NCBI RefSeq assembly: GCF_021134715.1
Contig: NC_060027.1
Coordinates: 2,666,001-2,730,000, forward strand
DNA: 64,000 bases
Source of the DNA: Daphnia pulex
Taxonomy: Eukaryota; Arthropoda; Branchiopoda; Diplostraca; Daphniidae
Direction: 5' to 3'
The notes under the pieces were generated by a model. The model was given only the letters and a program-made list of their open reading frames with translations, was not told where the DNA came from and searched no databases. The translations under genes and the position numbers were made by a program. Below are positions 13,501-26,493 of the stretch, one piece after another (position 1 is the stretch's first letter; every line of letters starts with the position of its first letter).

Positions 13501-15168
13501 AGACATGCGAATAGGAGGAGAGCGTTTGATAGCGTATGGATCGGGGAGCGTTCAAAAAGGGCTGGCTGTTGCACACAGGTTGAAATCGACTCAAACATGC
13601 TCCCAACTTTACTTGCTGATGGAAACTCTAACTGGTATGCGTGTAATGAGACGGAGGAAAGCTTTTAACGAAAATCTATAGCCAACGGTTCCGGGCTCTT
13701 TTCATTAGAACCCCGTTTTGAATATTTCAGAGCTATTGATTTCATTCAAATCTTGGGAAAATCGAATGTATATGTAGGTACAGATATTCTCAAGCTGGCG
13801 AACCGTACCTGACTTTGGTTTTGGATTGGGCGGCTAACTGCCTGAGCCGTTGATTCCGCTGGATCGACTCCAGGCTACCCCACTGCCTAAATGAAGAAGA
13901 CGATGGAAGAAGAAGAAGCGAATGCGCTGGAGATGATGATGAAGAAAAGCTGCTGACGTCGATGGAAGGCGACCTGCCGTAATCAAACGCGCCAGTCCTG
14001 CCACTGGTGCTGTTGATCCAACCGCCATTATCTCTCTCCGACAGTTCGTGTTGGTGGCCACTTGATTTGTATATATTTATAACAATTAAATTTTGTTGTT
14101 CCACGCATGTTCGAAGAAGAAAGCGATAAGCGGTTAGTTTCATTCCGCCCTTATTTTTTTGTCAAGTAATGAACCTGTCCTTTGCGTGTGTACACGAGCC
14201 TATACCTTGCATGTGACGCAATAATTAGATTCAACAATCATTTTGGAAAAGAAAAATGTTTGTACCAGACAGCCAGTTCCGGTTGATTCAATCAATTTCT
14301 CGCTTTTTGCTATCGTTACTTTTGATGTTTTCTGATGAAAGACAACATGTAATGATGATCGATTCTAATGAAGTGCATTCAAATCGATTTCAGGGTGGAA
14401 AATAATCAGGTTTGTTTCTCTGAGACACTCGGCCCCGTATGTGCCTGCGTAAGTTTTCGGTTGAATTCGTCGCCAAATGTCATCAGTGTGTATCGCACAC
14501 AAAGTTTGGCTGCTCTCTATAATTCAACATGGAACCCATTTGCATTGATTAGACTCGCAGGGAGCGATCTATAACGAGCAGGTAAAGTAATGAAGGGCTG
14601 CACTATATGCGCACGTACCCAGGTACACAGGCACTTTCTCATCTACTCTTGTATATAGGGCACTAATTGATCAATAGGGGTTGTTATTATTCGAGGTACA
14701 ATATGCTGGCCCTGGCACTCAGTTTTGCATATTACACCTACTCTACCTGTCGAGTATAAGTAGGTAGGTAAAAAAAAGAACAAGTTGTGACAACAAACTT
14801 TGTAGCTGGAGAAATCTACGTTTAGTTTCTTGTTCTTAATTTTGTTTGTGTTGTTATTAGGTGGTGCAGCACACAGAAACTGAAATGTATTCCATTTTTG
14901 TGCACGTAGTAGACAATTACCTCATTATTGGCGAGCGAGTGCTGCTGTGCTTGGTACTCCGAAGAGACGCGATCCAGGAATTTGATGCCCGGCTGCTCTG
15001 GATGATATTGTTGTTGTGCTGGATGGCTAAAGTCGGAGAGTAGAAGAGACAGAATGGATTGCCGTTATTGCTTGTGACAGTTGCACTCATACTGGGACTG
15101 CCGCAGATGGATGCGACATGCATCCGGCTGTAGTGCGATCCATCAACAGATTCATCCGCCGACTCCAT
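10556..15168 (-). CDS. Unrecognised 968-aa protein with SILK and RVxF motifs (candidate PP1 regulator)
   Basis: Three exons read on the minus strand: 15168-14921, 13886-13809 and 13136-10556. Donors (AG|gtaatt, AG|gtacgg) and acceptors (tttag, tgcag) give phase-2 joins that keep one frame of 968 codons before TAA. The start chosen is the ATG at 15168; an ATG-less open stretch continues slightly upstream. I recognise no family or catalytic domain. Residues 178-181 read SILK and residues 193-197 read RHVHF, matching the [GS]IL[RK] and [KR]x(0,1)[VI]x[FW] docking motifs of protein phosphatase 1. A second TILKRSVSL stretch lies at 12485-12496. The rest is acidic, Ser/Pro/Ala-rich and probably disordered, with a polyglutamine run (CTG repeat near 12517-12545), basic patches and a conserved-looking C-terminus with paired cysteines. 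Function as a PP1 subunit is inferred from motifs only. Confidence 0.75.
13137..13808 (-). other. Intron 2 of the PP1-motif gene
   Basis: This 672-bp stretch lies between the second and third exons. It begins gtacgg and ends gcag on the minus strand. No other gene is seen inside it. Confidence 0.65.
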
Positions 15169-16824
15169 TGTCGGCCCGTGTTGCTTTCGAACCACCACAA
15201 CTACAACAACAACAACACAGGTTCTTTTCTGATTTTGATTTGTATTCGTCGTTTATTTCTTTTCTTCTTTTTCCTGTTGTCGTCGGCTGTTGACAATTTC
15301 TCTACTTTGGAATGTTATTACATTACCCGGAACACTGTGAACAACCGTCAGCTCGGAGACTCTTCATCGTTTTACAGCCACTAATGCGGATGGGCCTTGC
15401 TGCGTCTTTTGTTATCTCTGTGGACATTTCGGGCACTATAGTGAGGGTTCTAGGAGACGATCGACTCTTTTGTAGCGGTTTTCTTCCTCAGGTTGTTGTC
15501 ATGACAACAATGGAGACAGACACATGTGAGGCCGCCGCACAGCAACATCCCAGCAGGGAAATGTTCACACGCACCTTTTCCTATTCCAATAACGCCCCAG
15601 CTCTTCAAACGGCGCTCAATACTTTGCGGTTTTATTCAATCTGCTTTCCTCCAAAATATAATCCTCAAATATATATATTTTTTTATTTTAAGGTTTCGCG
15701 GGACCGCAAATTCATTTTGCATTGCCAAGGGATTATGCAACACGGAAGCGGAAAGCAGTAAAATAACTTTGCTTTGTACGAAAAAGTTTAGTCGACTTTG
15801 GAGTAGTTCTAGAAAACTGTAATACGGGATCAAATTAGCTTCACTACTTTTGGCGTCATTAAAATGTGCAAAAGTTGTGTCAAGAATCCGAGAAACCAGT
15901 GAGTCTAAGGATTGCAATTTCGTAACGTTTTATCATTCGACTTCTTACCGTTAATATATGGACAGTACATTTAATATTTAACACTTCAGTCCCCCCCCCC
16001 CGAAAAAAAAAAACTTATTAAGACTATTGCTGACGTGACTAATCTGGATCAACCGTCTTCATTCTGTTCAACGGACCGTAAGCTTGTTATGTTAGACGTC
16101 GGCCTACACATGTTATCTCGTTCGTCTGTCCGTGTTTATTGGGAAAACTTATATAAACCAGCTGTGCGTGTTTGTTGATTGTTTTTTTTTGTTTTTACGA
16201 AGGAGATAATTTTGTAATATGCCACACGCAACGCGTCACATGTTGTTGAAACATCACGAACATATGCTTTCAGCTTATAGGGCGGGCATACAAAAAATTC
16301 ATTACCATGATGAGCTGTAGATTATACCGACATCCATGGGACATGTGCCCATATTTTCTTCATTAGCACAGATATTAATTAATAAAAACTAATAACATCG
16401 TTAGAGATTATTCAGCTAGCTGTGGCAGCCTGCCTAATATATTTTTCCCCCCATACGACTGTCCATCAAGTCATTAGAGAATGATATGTCAAAATTCAGA
16501 AAAATTTGTATTAGGCTTCGTCTTAAAGTGTAGGGTTATTATTAATCAAAATAAAACCCTGTAAAAAACACATCTTCTCAAACTACAACCAATTAATTGA
16601 ATTTTCGCGGTTTCCTTCCAATTTGGCAATTTTTCTTCCGAACCCGAAGAAACTAAACGGGCAATTTGGCAATGTTGTATTCAATTATTGACCGAGTCTG
16701 CTAGCAGCCGACGTTTTGAAAACAATCAAAGTCACACGTCTTCCGCACGTGGTTGACTTTTTTGAGATTTGACTACTAAAATATCACTTGTAAAGTTTTC
16801 CAGAGTATCATTATTTGTTCTATC
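15169..16824. promoter_or_regulatory. Divergent spacer between the PP1-motif gene and Urb1
   Basis: About 1.65 kb separates the two divergent start codons. It is AT-rich with a C11 then A11 run near 15990-16015, and holds no supported gene. It should contain both promoters and 5' untranslated regions, but no clear TATA box or initiator stands out. Confidence 0.4.
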
Positions 16825-19800
16825 ATGTTGTCACCAGATAAAAGAAAAAATCCTTCAGAAGAAGATGGTGTTAATGAAGAAAATGAATCGGAAATGTACA
16901 GTGAAAATAAAGACACATTCACATCCAGCGTTCCAACAACAGCGTCTAAAAAACGCAAACGAGATTTGGCATGGTCAATTATGGAAGGCTTGTCAGGCCA
17001 AGATCCATTTGAAGGTAAAATGTCAATTTATTAACTCTGAAAATGTAATGATTGTATCAATCATATTAACGCTTTGTAAATTTTCGTTTATAGCCATAAA
17101 GGACTTCATTGTTGCAGCGGATGCATTTAAAGCTAGAGAGTTTGGGGCTGTTGACATTGTCAAGGATTTTCTACAAAACGGTGGTACAGGCAGAGAATTT
17201 CTGTCTCTCTTAGATATACCCAAGATTAAAACGGGTAATATTGTCACAGTTTTCATAAGTCTTGAAAAACTCTTTGAAAGGTAAGTAGTAGATACTTTCA
17301 TAATTAATTTGATCAATGTTAAGTCTTTTTTTAATTAAAAATAGAATGGCGAGCGACCTAACCGAGTATCGTGATTTGGGCACGACAGTGGCCAGCAGCG
17401 TACTCAAGTCCCACATGGATAACATTTACAGGACCATGTCACCTAATTGCAATGCCTATCAAAACAAATCGGCTCTCCGGCTTCTTACTACAATGGTCAC
17501 TCTTGGCCACTTGACAGCCCGCGCAGTGATCACGCGTGTAGACTTCTCAAATGAGAACCTCGTCGAGGCTAGTCAACGAAAATCCCTCCATGATTTGCCC
17601 GACGTGCGCTCCACCTTTGTTATGTTCATCACTTCATTCTTGATGGAAGAAGACTCTATGCTATTGCGTACCATTAGCGAGAATCCAGCCATTCTCTGGC
17701 CTGTCTTCTTACATCTTCGTACCGACACCATCGGTGTCGTACAGCTCTTCCTGGAAGCGCTCCGCGAAAAAGTTGTTATGAACTCGATGCTGAGCAAAAC
17801 ACTCAAGTTTCACATCTTCAAATCAAGCAATTTGCTGCAGCTGATGCGTCTTTTCTATTGGATTGGACCTCAGAAGCCCAAGAGAGTAGGTAGGCTAGAT
17901 ACCGTGGAAAACTCTCTTCCAGATGAATCCTTGGAAGAGGATAAAGTGACAGTCGCTGAACTGCTTCAAAATCTTTTGCTTTCCCTGACGACTTCACATA
18001 AATATGGTATCGCCTTCCCTGATTACAACCTCGGTGTTGACTCGATCACCAAGAACAACCTCATCCTTGAGATGCTACAGGTATCGTATCATATATGTTT
18101 AACCCATTACGATTTGAGGAACTAACGATTGTTTAAAATTAGAACTTGTTCAACTTCTGGGGCGGTGCTTCTCCGCGTATTGTTGAGATCCAGTCCCAGC
18201 TTGTTGTCAAGACAATAGAGAAATGCCCGGATTTGATGGATTCTTATTTCCGAAGCTTGGTTGCAGATCTGGAACAGATTCGAATGTCGGTTCCCTGGCT
18301 CAATCTTTGTGACGTTGTTCAGCAAATCATTAAAGTCCAGAATTTGACGATGGTCTTCAATCCGAAAGAAAAACACTCCGTTGCCCAACAGGCGATCCGT
18401 GCTGCCACATTGGTCGGTCCCCTTTCTCTTCCGCGAAACTTTTTCGTGAAAAGTTTGCTGATGGAGCATTCCGGAATCAGAGTGAATGCTGGACGGCTTC
18501 TTCAAACTGTCTTTGATAAGATCAACGAATTCCACACCATTTTAATGAAAAATCCGAAAGCAAGCGTTTACACAGATACTGAAAAAAACGATATCTTCGC
18601 AGCCTTCAAAAGTAAAACTAATATTTTAGTTTTTAACACAACCCTTGCTCAATGCAGCATTTTTATTTTATTTTTTAGAGAAAATTTCATGGCAGGTACC
18701 ACAGGCATCAAAGTTGATTCAAATTTGTCGGGAGATGCCTACGTTTAAGGGTCAGGAATGGTACGTTGACTGTTGGGTTGTCCTGTTGGATCTACTGGTG
18801 AACTATGCCAAATTTGGTTGGATTACAGATGAAGTAAGTTTTTATTTAATTTGTAAGTAATGAAAAAGTGTGTTAACCCAATCTTTTCTTGCAGGATCAG
18901 TCCAATTTCCCGGCAACTGAAATGATTCAATCTGTAATGGAATGTGAAAAAGATTACTCTGTCAAAAAGGAGTCTCTGGACAGGCTGAAATTGTCCGTTT
19001 TTAACTTCGTCTTGTCGTTGTCACATCTACCAAAAATGACTGAAGACCAGTCAATACTTTTGGTTTCCCAACTTTCATCGTGTTTGGCAGGCGACAGTTT
19101 GTCTGAATTACGGCTGTGTGTTGGTTCGCTACTACTCAAACTTAGTCGACAACCAGAACTTGGACAACTTCATCTGTCGTCCGACGAGTTAAACATCTGG
19201 ACGTCGACGCTGGAACGACATCCCAAAGCAACCCAATTCTTCGCCGAAGCATTTTCTTTCTTGTTGACATCATCCTCTACATTGAATGTCACGTTTGAAT
19301 CTATGTTTGGTATTTCAAAAACCGAAAACCTGGAACCACCCTGCAGTCAACTCATTCTGGCAGCATGGAAATGCTTCACCCAACTAAGCGAATTCAAAGA
19401 AACAGTCGCTTCTTACATTTCGGCTGTAATGTGCGACCTATTACTTTGCCAAAAGGGTGAACTGGAAACATTTGCAAGCGCTTTATTAAAAGCCGCACCC
19501 AACAGCTTGTCATCGAGTCCTGCGCTGGAAAACTTTTTAAAATCGTGGACAAAAGAGAAGGAACAGGCTGATGTATCGACACTTGGGCTCGGCCCCACTT
19601 CCGTGATTCTCTACAGCTGCTATTTTCCCAACGATTTGGACTGGACCGCACTGAAGACGAAATGGGAAGACGAGATTGTTGCCAAAAGGAATCGATTGGA
19701 CATCATTGAAGTAGCCCTCTACCAGTGTATTACTTGCCTGTCTGTGTCGGAAGCAAGAAAATCGGATCAATTGAACATTCTTGGCCTATTACGGGTCATT

Positions 19801-22800
19801 GTCGATGGCGAAGCCGAGGAATCAGGTTATCCACTTCACGTCAAGCTGCTTCAAGACCTTCGCACCCTAGAGTGGTTTGACCTGATGAACACTCGTGATT
19901 CTTTCGTCAAGGAATTCAATGCACTCGTTCAGGATTCTTTGAAATTGACTCAAGATCATCAGCTGGATCAAATGTACCAACGTAAATTAAACGACTCTAT
20001 CGCTGCCGTTATCCAAGGAGAAGGATCCCTCGAAGAAATTGATGAAGACAGACTTTTGCTCTCGTTATCTGAATTAAAGATTAACGAAGTTGAGCCTCAA
20101 ATCCGATCCCTTGTTCATCGGCTGACGTCTGCAGCTAGTGAGGTGTGCCTGAAATACTTGAACGTCTTCCTTCAGTTAGCTGGTCGACTACGACTAGAAG
20201 GTGTAATCCAACGGATTTCCTGGTCGGTGTTTTCAGAAGCTCTTCAACTATTTGTTTCTCTGGATGCTACTCCGGTTTTGAAGAAAGGCATTTATGATGT
20301 GGCCAGTGTCTGCCCGGAATTTCTAGATGCAACTGATGACTTCACGGCTGTTTTAACAGCCTGCCTGAAGTCCAAGACGGATTACACAAAATTCTGTCTC
20401 TTTTTGGTAACTTCTTCAAACCAGTTGTGCGCTGCATTCGGCCAGTGGTGTCTGGCACACAAGAAACGCTTCAAAGAGATCAACTGGAGATTGCAAATCA
20501 TCCCAACTTATCTCAATAGTCCCAGCGCTGATAGCAAAGTTTTAGAGATGATCAATCGGAATATTTCGCCGGTCCTGAAGCAGCTTTTGACAAGTCGGAC
20601 CGAATATCTTAAAGTTGCCAGCGAAGTCCCAAAATTTCCAGAATTTCTCAGCGCTCTGATCAACAAATGCTGGACAGCCGAAGAGTGTCGCGATTTAGCC
20701 ACTGGCCTTTTATCAGAGACCAAGAAAAACTTCAGTTGCGGCCAGTTTGTCGAGGCAGGCCGACATGGCGCCCATTACGATCTTCATATCCAATTATGTA
20801 TCCATGCAACTGTTCGTCAATTCAAATCCGAGAATCCGGAGCCTACTGAAGTTGAGCAGCTGGTACGAGAATTCGATTGGCTATCGAAACAAGCTCAAGC
20901 TGATCTTCCGACCTTAGCCAATGCCATAGTTGAAGATGCTATTTGGAGTAAATTTCTCAAGTATACTCTGCGTATCGGTCTTCGTGCGCTCACTGCTGAA
21001 GAGTCAACTCTTCCGACTTTGGCATTGCAAATCATGACCAACATTTGGCGTCTACTACTAGCCGGCCAAACGGACGAAGTAAAGGCAGCCGCCCTAAAGG
21101 TATTTTAACATTATTACGATGTTTGCCCTTCTTTTTGTTACAATGCCAACGTTTGTTTGAACACAGGTACATGATATGGTTATCAGCCATTCAGAATTCA
21201 TGACTGTCATCATGGATGAGAGAGAGACTTATGTGGAGCAAAAGAAAGCACTTTTACATCTGTTGACTGTGCTGGTTCAAGTGAATCCGAAAATTTGTCA
21301 AGGTGGTCATGTCCCGTTGCTGTTGTCGTCATACCACGCCACTAGATCAGCGTCCGATCAACTCATTTTGGGATTGATGCGTACCTACGAGAAGAATGGC
21401 GTCGTTCTGTCGCCTTTCAAGTAAATATTTTCTCCCAAAATTGTGTGGCAAGACTCAATATTGATGCTCCATTTGTTTAATTTACAGACCCTATCTATGG
21501 GGACCGGCTGCCGCTGCCCATTATTCAATTCAGAGAGGTATCGCAACTCGGATTGCCAAATTGCCGGAAGCCGCCGAAGTGCTATCATTACTCAACAGCA
21601 AAAAACTACTTCATACTGCCTATAACTTCCCCATCGAACTAAAACTCAATGGCACGGAAATCACGCAAGAAAGTGAAGACTACGATCCGCGATTCATCTT
21701 GTTGTCGTTGGCTCATGTCCTCTCTACAGAGTATGAAGTCCAATGTGGCAAATTCTCTCAGTCAGGAGCCATATCGATATTATTCGCCACTCTCAGCAGT
21801 CCATGCAGCGAGGTATTTCGTAAATCACATTTTTTGTTGTTGCTTTATTTTTAATTTACGTTCCCATTTTGTGTTGACAGATGAGATCACTCGGTTGGCT
21901 CTGTTTGAGTCGGCTTCATTACCAGTTTGACAGTGCCACCGCTTGGCCGGAGCGTTGTTTGTGGCTTCACTTGATCAACTGTGTCCGATATGGCGCTGCT
22001 GATTACTTCAAAGAGCGATTCAGTGGTGCTCGACAGCTACCACCAAAGTTGTCCAATATCATTGCATTATTTCTTGCCAAAGCTGCAGCCATCGTTCGAG
22101 ATCCTTCTCACCCAATGTACCGTGCAATTAACAACTTTCTACTGGTATGTTCCTGTTAATTGATTGCAATTTCCTTCTCGTTTACAACTTAAACGCCATT
22201 CCTTTCATTGTTTCTAGGTAAAATCGGCTATGGATGTGACCCAAGTTCCCGAATTTTTCGTCATGCTTCATAACACTGAACTACCTGAACAGAGGTCGCT
22301 TCAAAGGAGTTTTTTACTCAGCCTTCTTCGAGATGGCATCAAAAGTCGTCAGGACTATTTAGTGTGTGCTCGAAGAAGAGTCTTTCGAATCCTTCTCTCC
22401 CTGCAGCCATCCAATCTATTGTCCGACAAAACTGATAAGGTTATTTTTTTTTTACCAATTGAATTTTAATTTGAGCTTTAATCGAGACATTTTTCTTTGT
22501 TTGATTTACAGCGGCTCATACTTGAAGTCGTACAATCTTCACTTCAGAATTCAATCATTACCTATGACTTGATTCAACATCGTGGCCTTATCATGTGGCT
22601 TGATAGCCTCTTGCTGACCGACACCGTTGCAGATGAAGCTAGTCAGATGGTGTCAGTGGTGACGACAATGTGGGACACGCTCTACACTCACATGTTGAAG
22701 AAGAGGGAATCAAAAGAAAAGGACGACGAAGAAGCTATTGCAAAACTTGAACAGGAGGTCGAAATGATGGAAGCCGAAGACGAAGACACAGCCGACAAAA

Positions 22801-23345
22801 CCACTAACAAACCCAAGATGCAGAATGCTAAAATCAGTAGCAGAAAACCTATTTGGAATTTACTTCCTATGCAGCAACAAGTTATTGCTCCCTGGATCAT
22901 GTGTGAGCTAATGCAGTTGATGGTCAATTTGTGGCATGTACTCTATGAAGCTGAGCCAAACTATGCTACGTTTAACCAATATGCCCGAGTATTATGCTCC
23001 GTCGCTTCACACATTCACGAATCCAAAAGCATCATTCAAGCAGCTCAGGAGAAGGATTTGAAGACCGTCCGGTTTGTTACCCCTCCCTGCATGCTGAATG
23101 TTAAATTGATGCGACAGCTCGTTGAAGTTTCATCCCGCTTTGTGAGCAATCTTCCCGATCTAAAGGATCATTTGGCAGTAGTTGAAAGTTCCAAAAAGAA
23201 ATCCTCGGCTTGCCCAACAGAACTTAGTCGAAACTGGGAACGAAGACACAGTTATATGCGAGAACTTATGGACCAAGAAGAGACAAATGTTGCAACCAGA
23301 TATAATGTGCACAAATTATTGTCTTTAGCTGAATGTGGTGTTTGA
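16825..23345 (+). CDS. Nucleolar pre-ribosomal-associated protein 1 (URB1/NPA1)
   Basis: Eleven exons (16825-17014, 17094-17280, 17345-18080, 18143-18611, 18679-18833, 18895-21099, 21167-21420, 21488-21812, 21881-22144, 22218-22439, 22512-23345) give an uninterrupted 1,946-aa protein, near the length of animal URB1. All introns are GT-AG and about 60-80 nt. URB1 is a nucleolar scaffold needed for early 60S ribosomal subunit assembly and pre-rRNA processing. The N-terminus has a basic nuclear-targeting stretch (KKRKRD) followed by the Npa1 region at about residues 60-400, with the typical LDIPKIKTG and RLLTTMV segments. The C-terminal NopRA1-like region begins near residue 1310, with LMRTYEKNGVVLSPFKPYLW. 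An acidic charged insert lies near 1737-1775. The middle is helical and diverged, as usual for this family. Identification is firm; exact borders are predicted. Confidence 0.95.
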
Positions 23346-23484
23346 AATAACAATGACAATTTTGTTTGCATACAAGGAGAACCTCGTGATACGATTTCTT
23401 TTATTTTTCATATCCACTACAGCATATCTTTGCCATTTGATGTACATATTTGTTTCCCACTATAACGCAGCCAACTTAAAATTT
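23346..23484. other. 139-bp convergent 3' spacer between Urb1 and ATP synthase O
   Basis: The two stop codons face each other 139 bp apart. A minus-strand AATAAA (TTTATT at 23400-23405) serves the ATP synthase gene. The first forward AATAAA after the Urb1 stop is at 23697-23702, inside an ATP synthase intron, so the two 3' ends probably overlap antisense. Confidence 0.6.
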
Positions 23485-24553
23485 CTAGACGGGTTGTTTA
23501 AGGAGAGTGGTGTAACGTTCAATCTTGGATGCCAAACTCATGTCGATGTAGCGATCTCCAAGGACAACTACAAGACCACCAACAATGGAGGGATCCACCT
23601 TGGTTGAAATCTTGAGAGACTGTCCTTTCTGCAAGAATCCAGAAAGAGCGGCAGTAACCTCTTTCAATGTAGCAGCATCCAAGGCCTTGATATAAGAATA
23701 AATTTTTTTACATGAATTGTTTAACATTTTTTAGATTTATATATTTTACCTTGGCTGAGGTGACCTCACATACAACTTCACCTCTGAATGCAGCCATCAT
23801 GTTAAAGAAATGGCCAGTGACAACATCCAATTTGTTAAGTCTTCCATTCTCAGCAAGGAGTTCTGTAATCATAAACATATGAATAACAATTAGAATAAAG
23901 TGAAAACCAATAGAAAAGAAAAACTTACCAAGGAAGTTGCCTGTAACAGCACTCATTTTCAATTTCTTGGCAACTGAAATAAGAGCATCTTTCTTAAGTG
24001 ATCTCTTCAAAGTGGGGTTGGCAATGAATTCTGCCAAACGAGAATCTTTGGCGATAGTTGCATGAAAGTCCTTCAACTCGCTCTCAACTTTGTCCAAAGA
24101 TTTCTGTTTGGAAGCAGCAGAGTAGAGTGCTGAGGCATAGCGACCATACAACCCAAAAACTTGGACTGGAGCCTATAAAAATTACACAATTAGGTTAAAA
24201 TGTACCTATACCACACTCACATGATTTACCTTCACCAACTGCTGGGATGATGAACTGGTGCTGAAGTTACGAGCCTAATAGTTGGAAAGTAAAAACATTT
24301 ATTGAAAATAGTACTAAATTTGATAAATTACGGCAAATTAATTTAGGATTGTGAGAAAACAACCGGCTATTGTCGCCAGCAAGCAGGCTATCTCTTACAT
24401 AATTTATTTTTACGTTCATTAATGAAAAATAGCACGAAAGGAAACTGTAAGCTTACATAACATTGAAACGGGTTGATTACAAAGTATTATTCTCTATTTT
24501 AATAGTAAAACTTTAATTTTACTCACGAGCACTCCGAATTTGGTTGCGGCCAT
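23485..24553 (-). CDS. ATP synthase subunit O, mitochondrial (OSCP)
   Basis: Five exons on the minus strand (24553-24527, 24274-24230, 24172-23929, 23862-23750, 23685-23485) encode 209 aa, the usual OSCP length. OSCP joins the F1 head to the peripheral stalk of the F1Fo ATP synthase on the matrix side of the inner membrane. The N-terminus (MAATKFGVLARNFSTSSSS) is a basic, hydroxylated mitochondrial presequence split by the first intron. The body shows the helical delta/OSCP domain (YGRYASALYSAASKQ near residue 34, then LLAENGRL) and the C-terminal signature region VDPSIVGGLVV followed by the terminal helix. All joins keep frame; the first donor CTC|gtgagt is strong. It diverges from AP-2 sigma and converges with Urb1. 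Confidence 0.97.
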
Positions 24554-24751
24554 TTTTACAGGTTTCTTCTACAGTCAGATGTTGCCAGGTCGTGAAGGTC
24601 CAAATTGACGAAAATCCGAGAAGAAGAATTCCCGACTCACGCCGGTAGGTGGCCTCATTGATTTCTGTCAGCTGTAGTGGGAGTTTCATCTGACAGCATT
24701 TATCCCGAAATTTATTTGTCGCCTTACTTCAAACTTAGAAGAAATAGCGAC
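24554..24751. promoter_or_regulatory. Bidirectional promoter of OSCP and AP-2 sigma
   Basis: Only 198 bp separate the divergent start codons of two constitutive genes. No TATA box is evident. The compact head-to-head layout implies a shared housekeeping promoter, an inference from spacing. Confidence 0.6.
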
Positions 24752-25366
24752 ATGGTATGTGTTTTTCCTTCATTATCAAGCTTTCATTGATTAATTTAAA
24801 TTTAAATCCAGATTCGTTTTATTCTTATCCAAAACCGTGCCGGTAAGACGAGATTGGCGAAATGGTACATGAACTTTGATGATGATGAGAAACAGAAACT
24901 TATAGAAGAAGTGCACGCCGTTGTAACGGTTCGAGATGCTAAACATACCAACTTTGTTGAGGTACGATTCACCACTACATTAGACCTTGCAGCCATTAAT
25001 GTTTTTGTTTCCATTTCAGTTCCGTAATTTCAAAATCATATACAGACGATACGCTGGTCTCTATTTTTGCATTTGTGTGGACATCAATGATAATAATTTG
25101 TGTTACCTAGAAGCCATTCACAACTTTGTCGAGGTGTTAAATGAATACTTCCACAATGTGTGTGAACTGGATCTGGTGTTCAATTTCTACAAGGTACCTT
25201 TCAAAAACTATTGTTTACCAAATAAAAAAAATAGATGGCTGACAAGTTCAATTTCTGACTACAGGTCTATAGTGTAGTTGACGAAATGTTTCTAGCAGGC
25301 GAAATCAGAGAAACAAGTCAAACCAAGGTCTTGAAACAGCTTCTGATGCTGAGTTCATTGGAGTGA
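24752..25366 (+). CDS. AP-2 complex subunit sigma
   Basis: Four exons (24752-24754, 24812-24961, 25020-25193, 25265-25366) encode 142 aa, exactly the length of animal AP2S1. The first coding exon is only the ATG codon followed by gtatgt. The protein is the small sigma subunit of the AP-2 adaptor, which recruits clathrin at the plasma membrane and binds the [DE]xxxL[LI] dileucine sorting signal. Family hallmarks visible are [19 protein letters not shown] at the N-terminus, RRYAGLYFC, the [15 protein letters not shown] helix, and the C-terminal [10 protein letters not shown]. Every intron is GT-AG and 57-71 nt. AP-1 and AP-3 sigma paralogues differ clearly in these segments. Confidence 0.97.
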
Positions 25367-26493
25367 ATTTATACACACATTCTCATTTAAAAATTCCTTT
25401 AAACCCATCTGAATCGTTAGGTTGATGTCTTGATGATCGTTCGTCTGTGTATTTTTTTTGTGTTGCTACCGTGTACAAGTTGTTAAACTCACATCACAAC
25501 TGTCATTCAAAATTATTTTCTGCACCTTACAAAATTAATCAAGTGGGAAATAATTTTCAGCATTTAAAAACATGGCTGTTCCATTTCACTATCCGAATCT
25601 GCCGCTATAGAAAGCTTATTATCAAACTTTCTAGAAAATGGAGCAACTTCGTGGTCGACAGAGAAAGCCTGCAGATATAATAACAAGATGACACATTTCG
25701 TAATAATTCGATCATCTCTTTGTGAAAATATTGTGTTGTTGTGCTCTTGTATACCACTATTTAAGACCAGAATTTTTTTATTGCCTTCTGTTTTAATTAG
25801 TGTCTTCCGATTATACATTCTCCCTTGTTAGTCTACATTCTCGACCCGTTACATTTTCAGCCGGCCGCGTTGAATGCAAATGGCCGTGTTTATTCTCAAC
25901 AGATGGAGTCGTAATCAAAACGGAGAGCTGGAACCAATTATGATGTGATAACACGTTTGACTTATTTTTCCGTGTGACGAATAGGTGACGTTATGGGAAT
26001 CGGTAAGTATACGAGATTGGGACATTCAGCCGATGACTCGATTGCTGCATTCGGATGGAACTGGTTAACATGCCTCCGGAGTCAACGTACGAGCTGAATT
26101 TGGCTGAGCCCGTCAGGTGGTTGCAATTTATTATCGTGTTTTCTTTTCTTTTTTTTCCGTTTCCAACGCAGGGGCGGAGTTTCTAAATTCGCCTCGGGTA
26201 GTGCCGGTTTTTTCTCTACCTGGACCAACCTTCAACAGAACCAGAACTGCGTAGTTAGAGGGTCCCCAATTCAGTTGGGTCGAGAAATCTCCCTAGTTGT
26301 GTTTGAGCACGAGACCTTGTTGGATCAGTCACATCGATTGAGTGTTTCCGCCGAGTGTTATCTCTGAAAAGAAGAAGAAGACAAATTTCACAGTGATCGG
26401 CCTCTTCCTTCTAACCTTGGTGTAAACGATTGAAGACCTACAAGTTTCGATTCCAAATTCGTGAAGGAACGACCGTGTCCTACCCGATTTGAA
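25367..26493. other. Spacer with AP-2 sigma 3' UTR and upstream part of next gene
   Basis: No coding region is supported. The left part should be the AP-2 sigma 3' untranslated region, and the right part, from about 26.2 kb, the 5' untranslated or promoter region of the small gene starting at 26494. Confidence 0.45.

Noticed and set aside
13790..14143. Long reading of the middle exon of the PP1-motif gene as a separate 117-aa gene
   Set aside because: The ttcatttag acceptor at 13887 and the phase-2 match to the exon ending at 14921 show that only 13809-13886 is needed.
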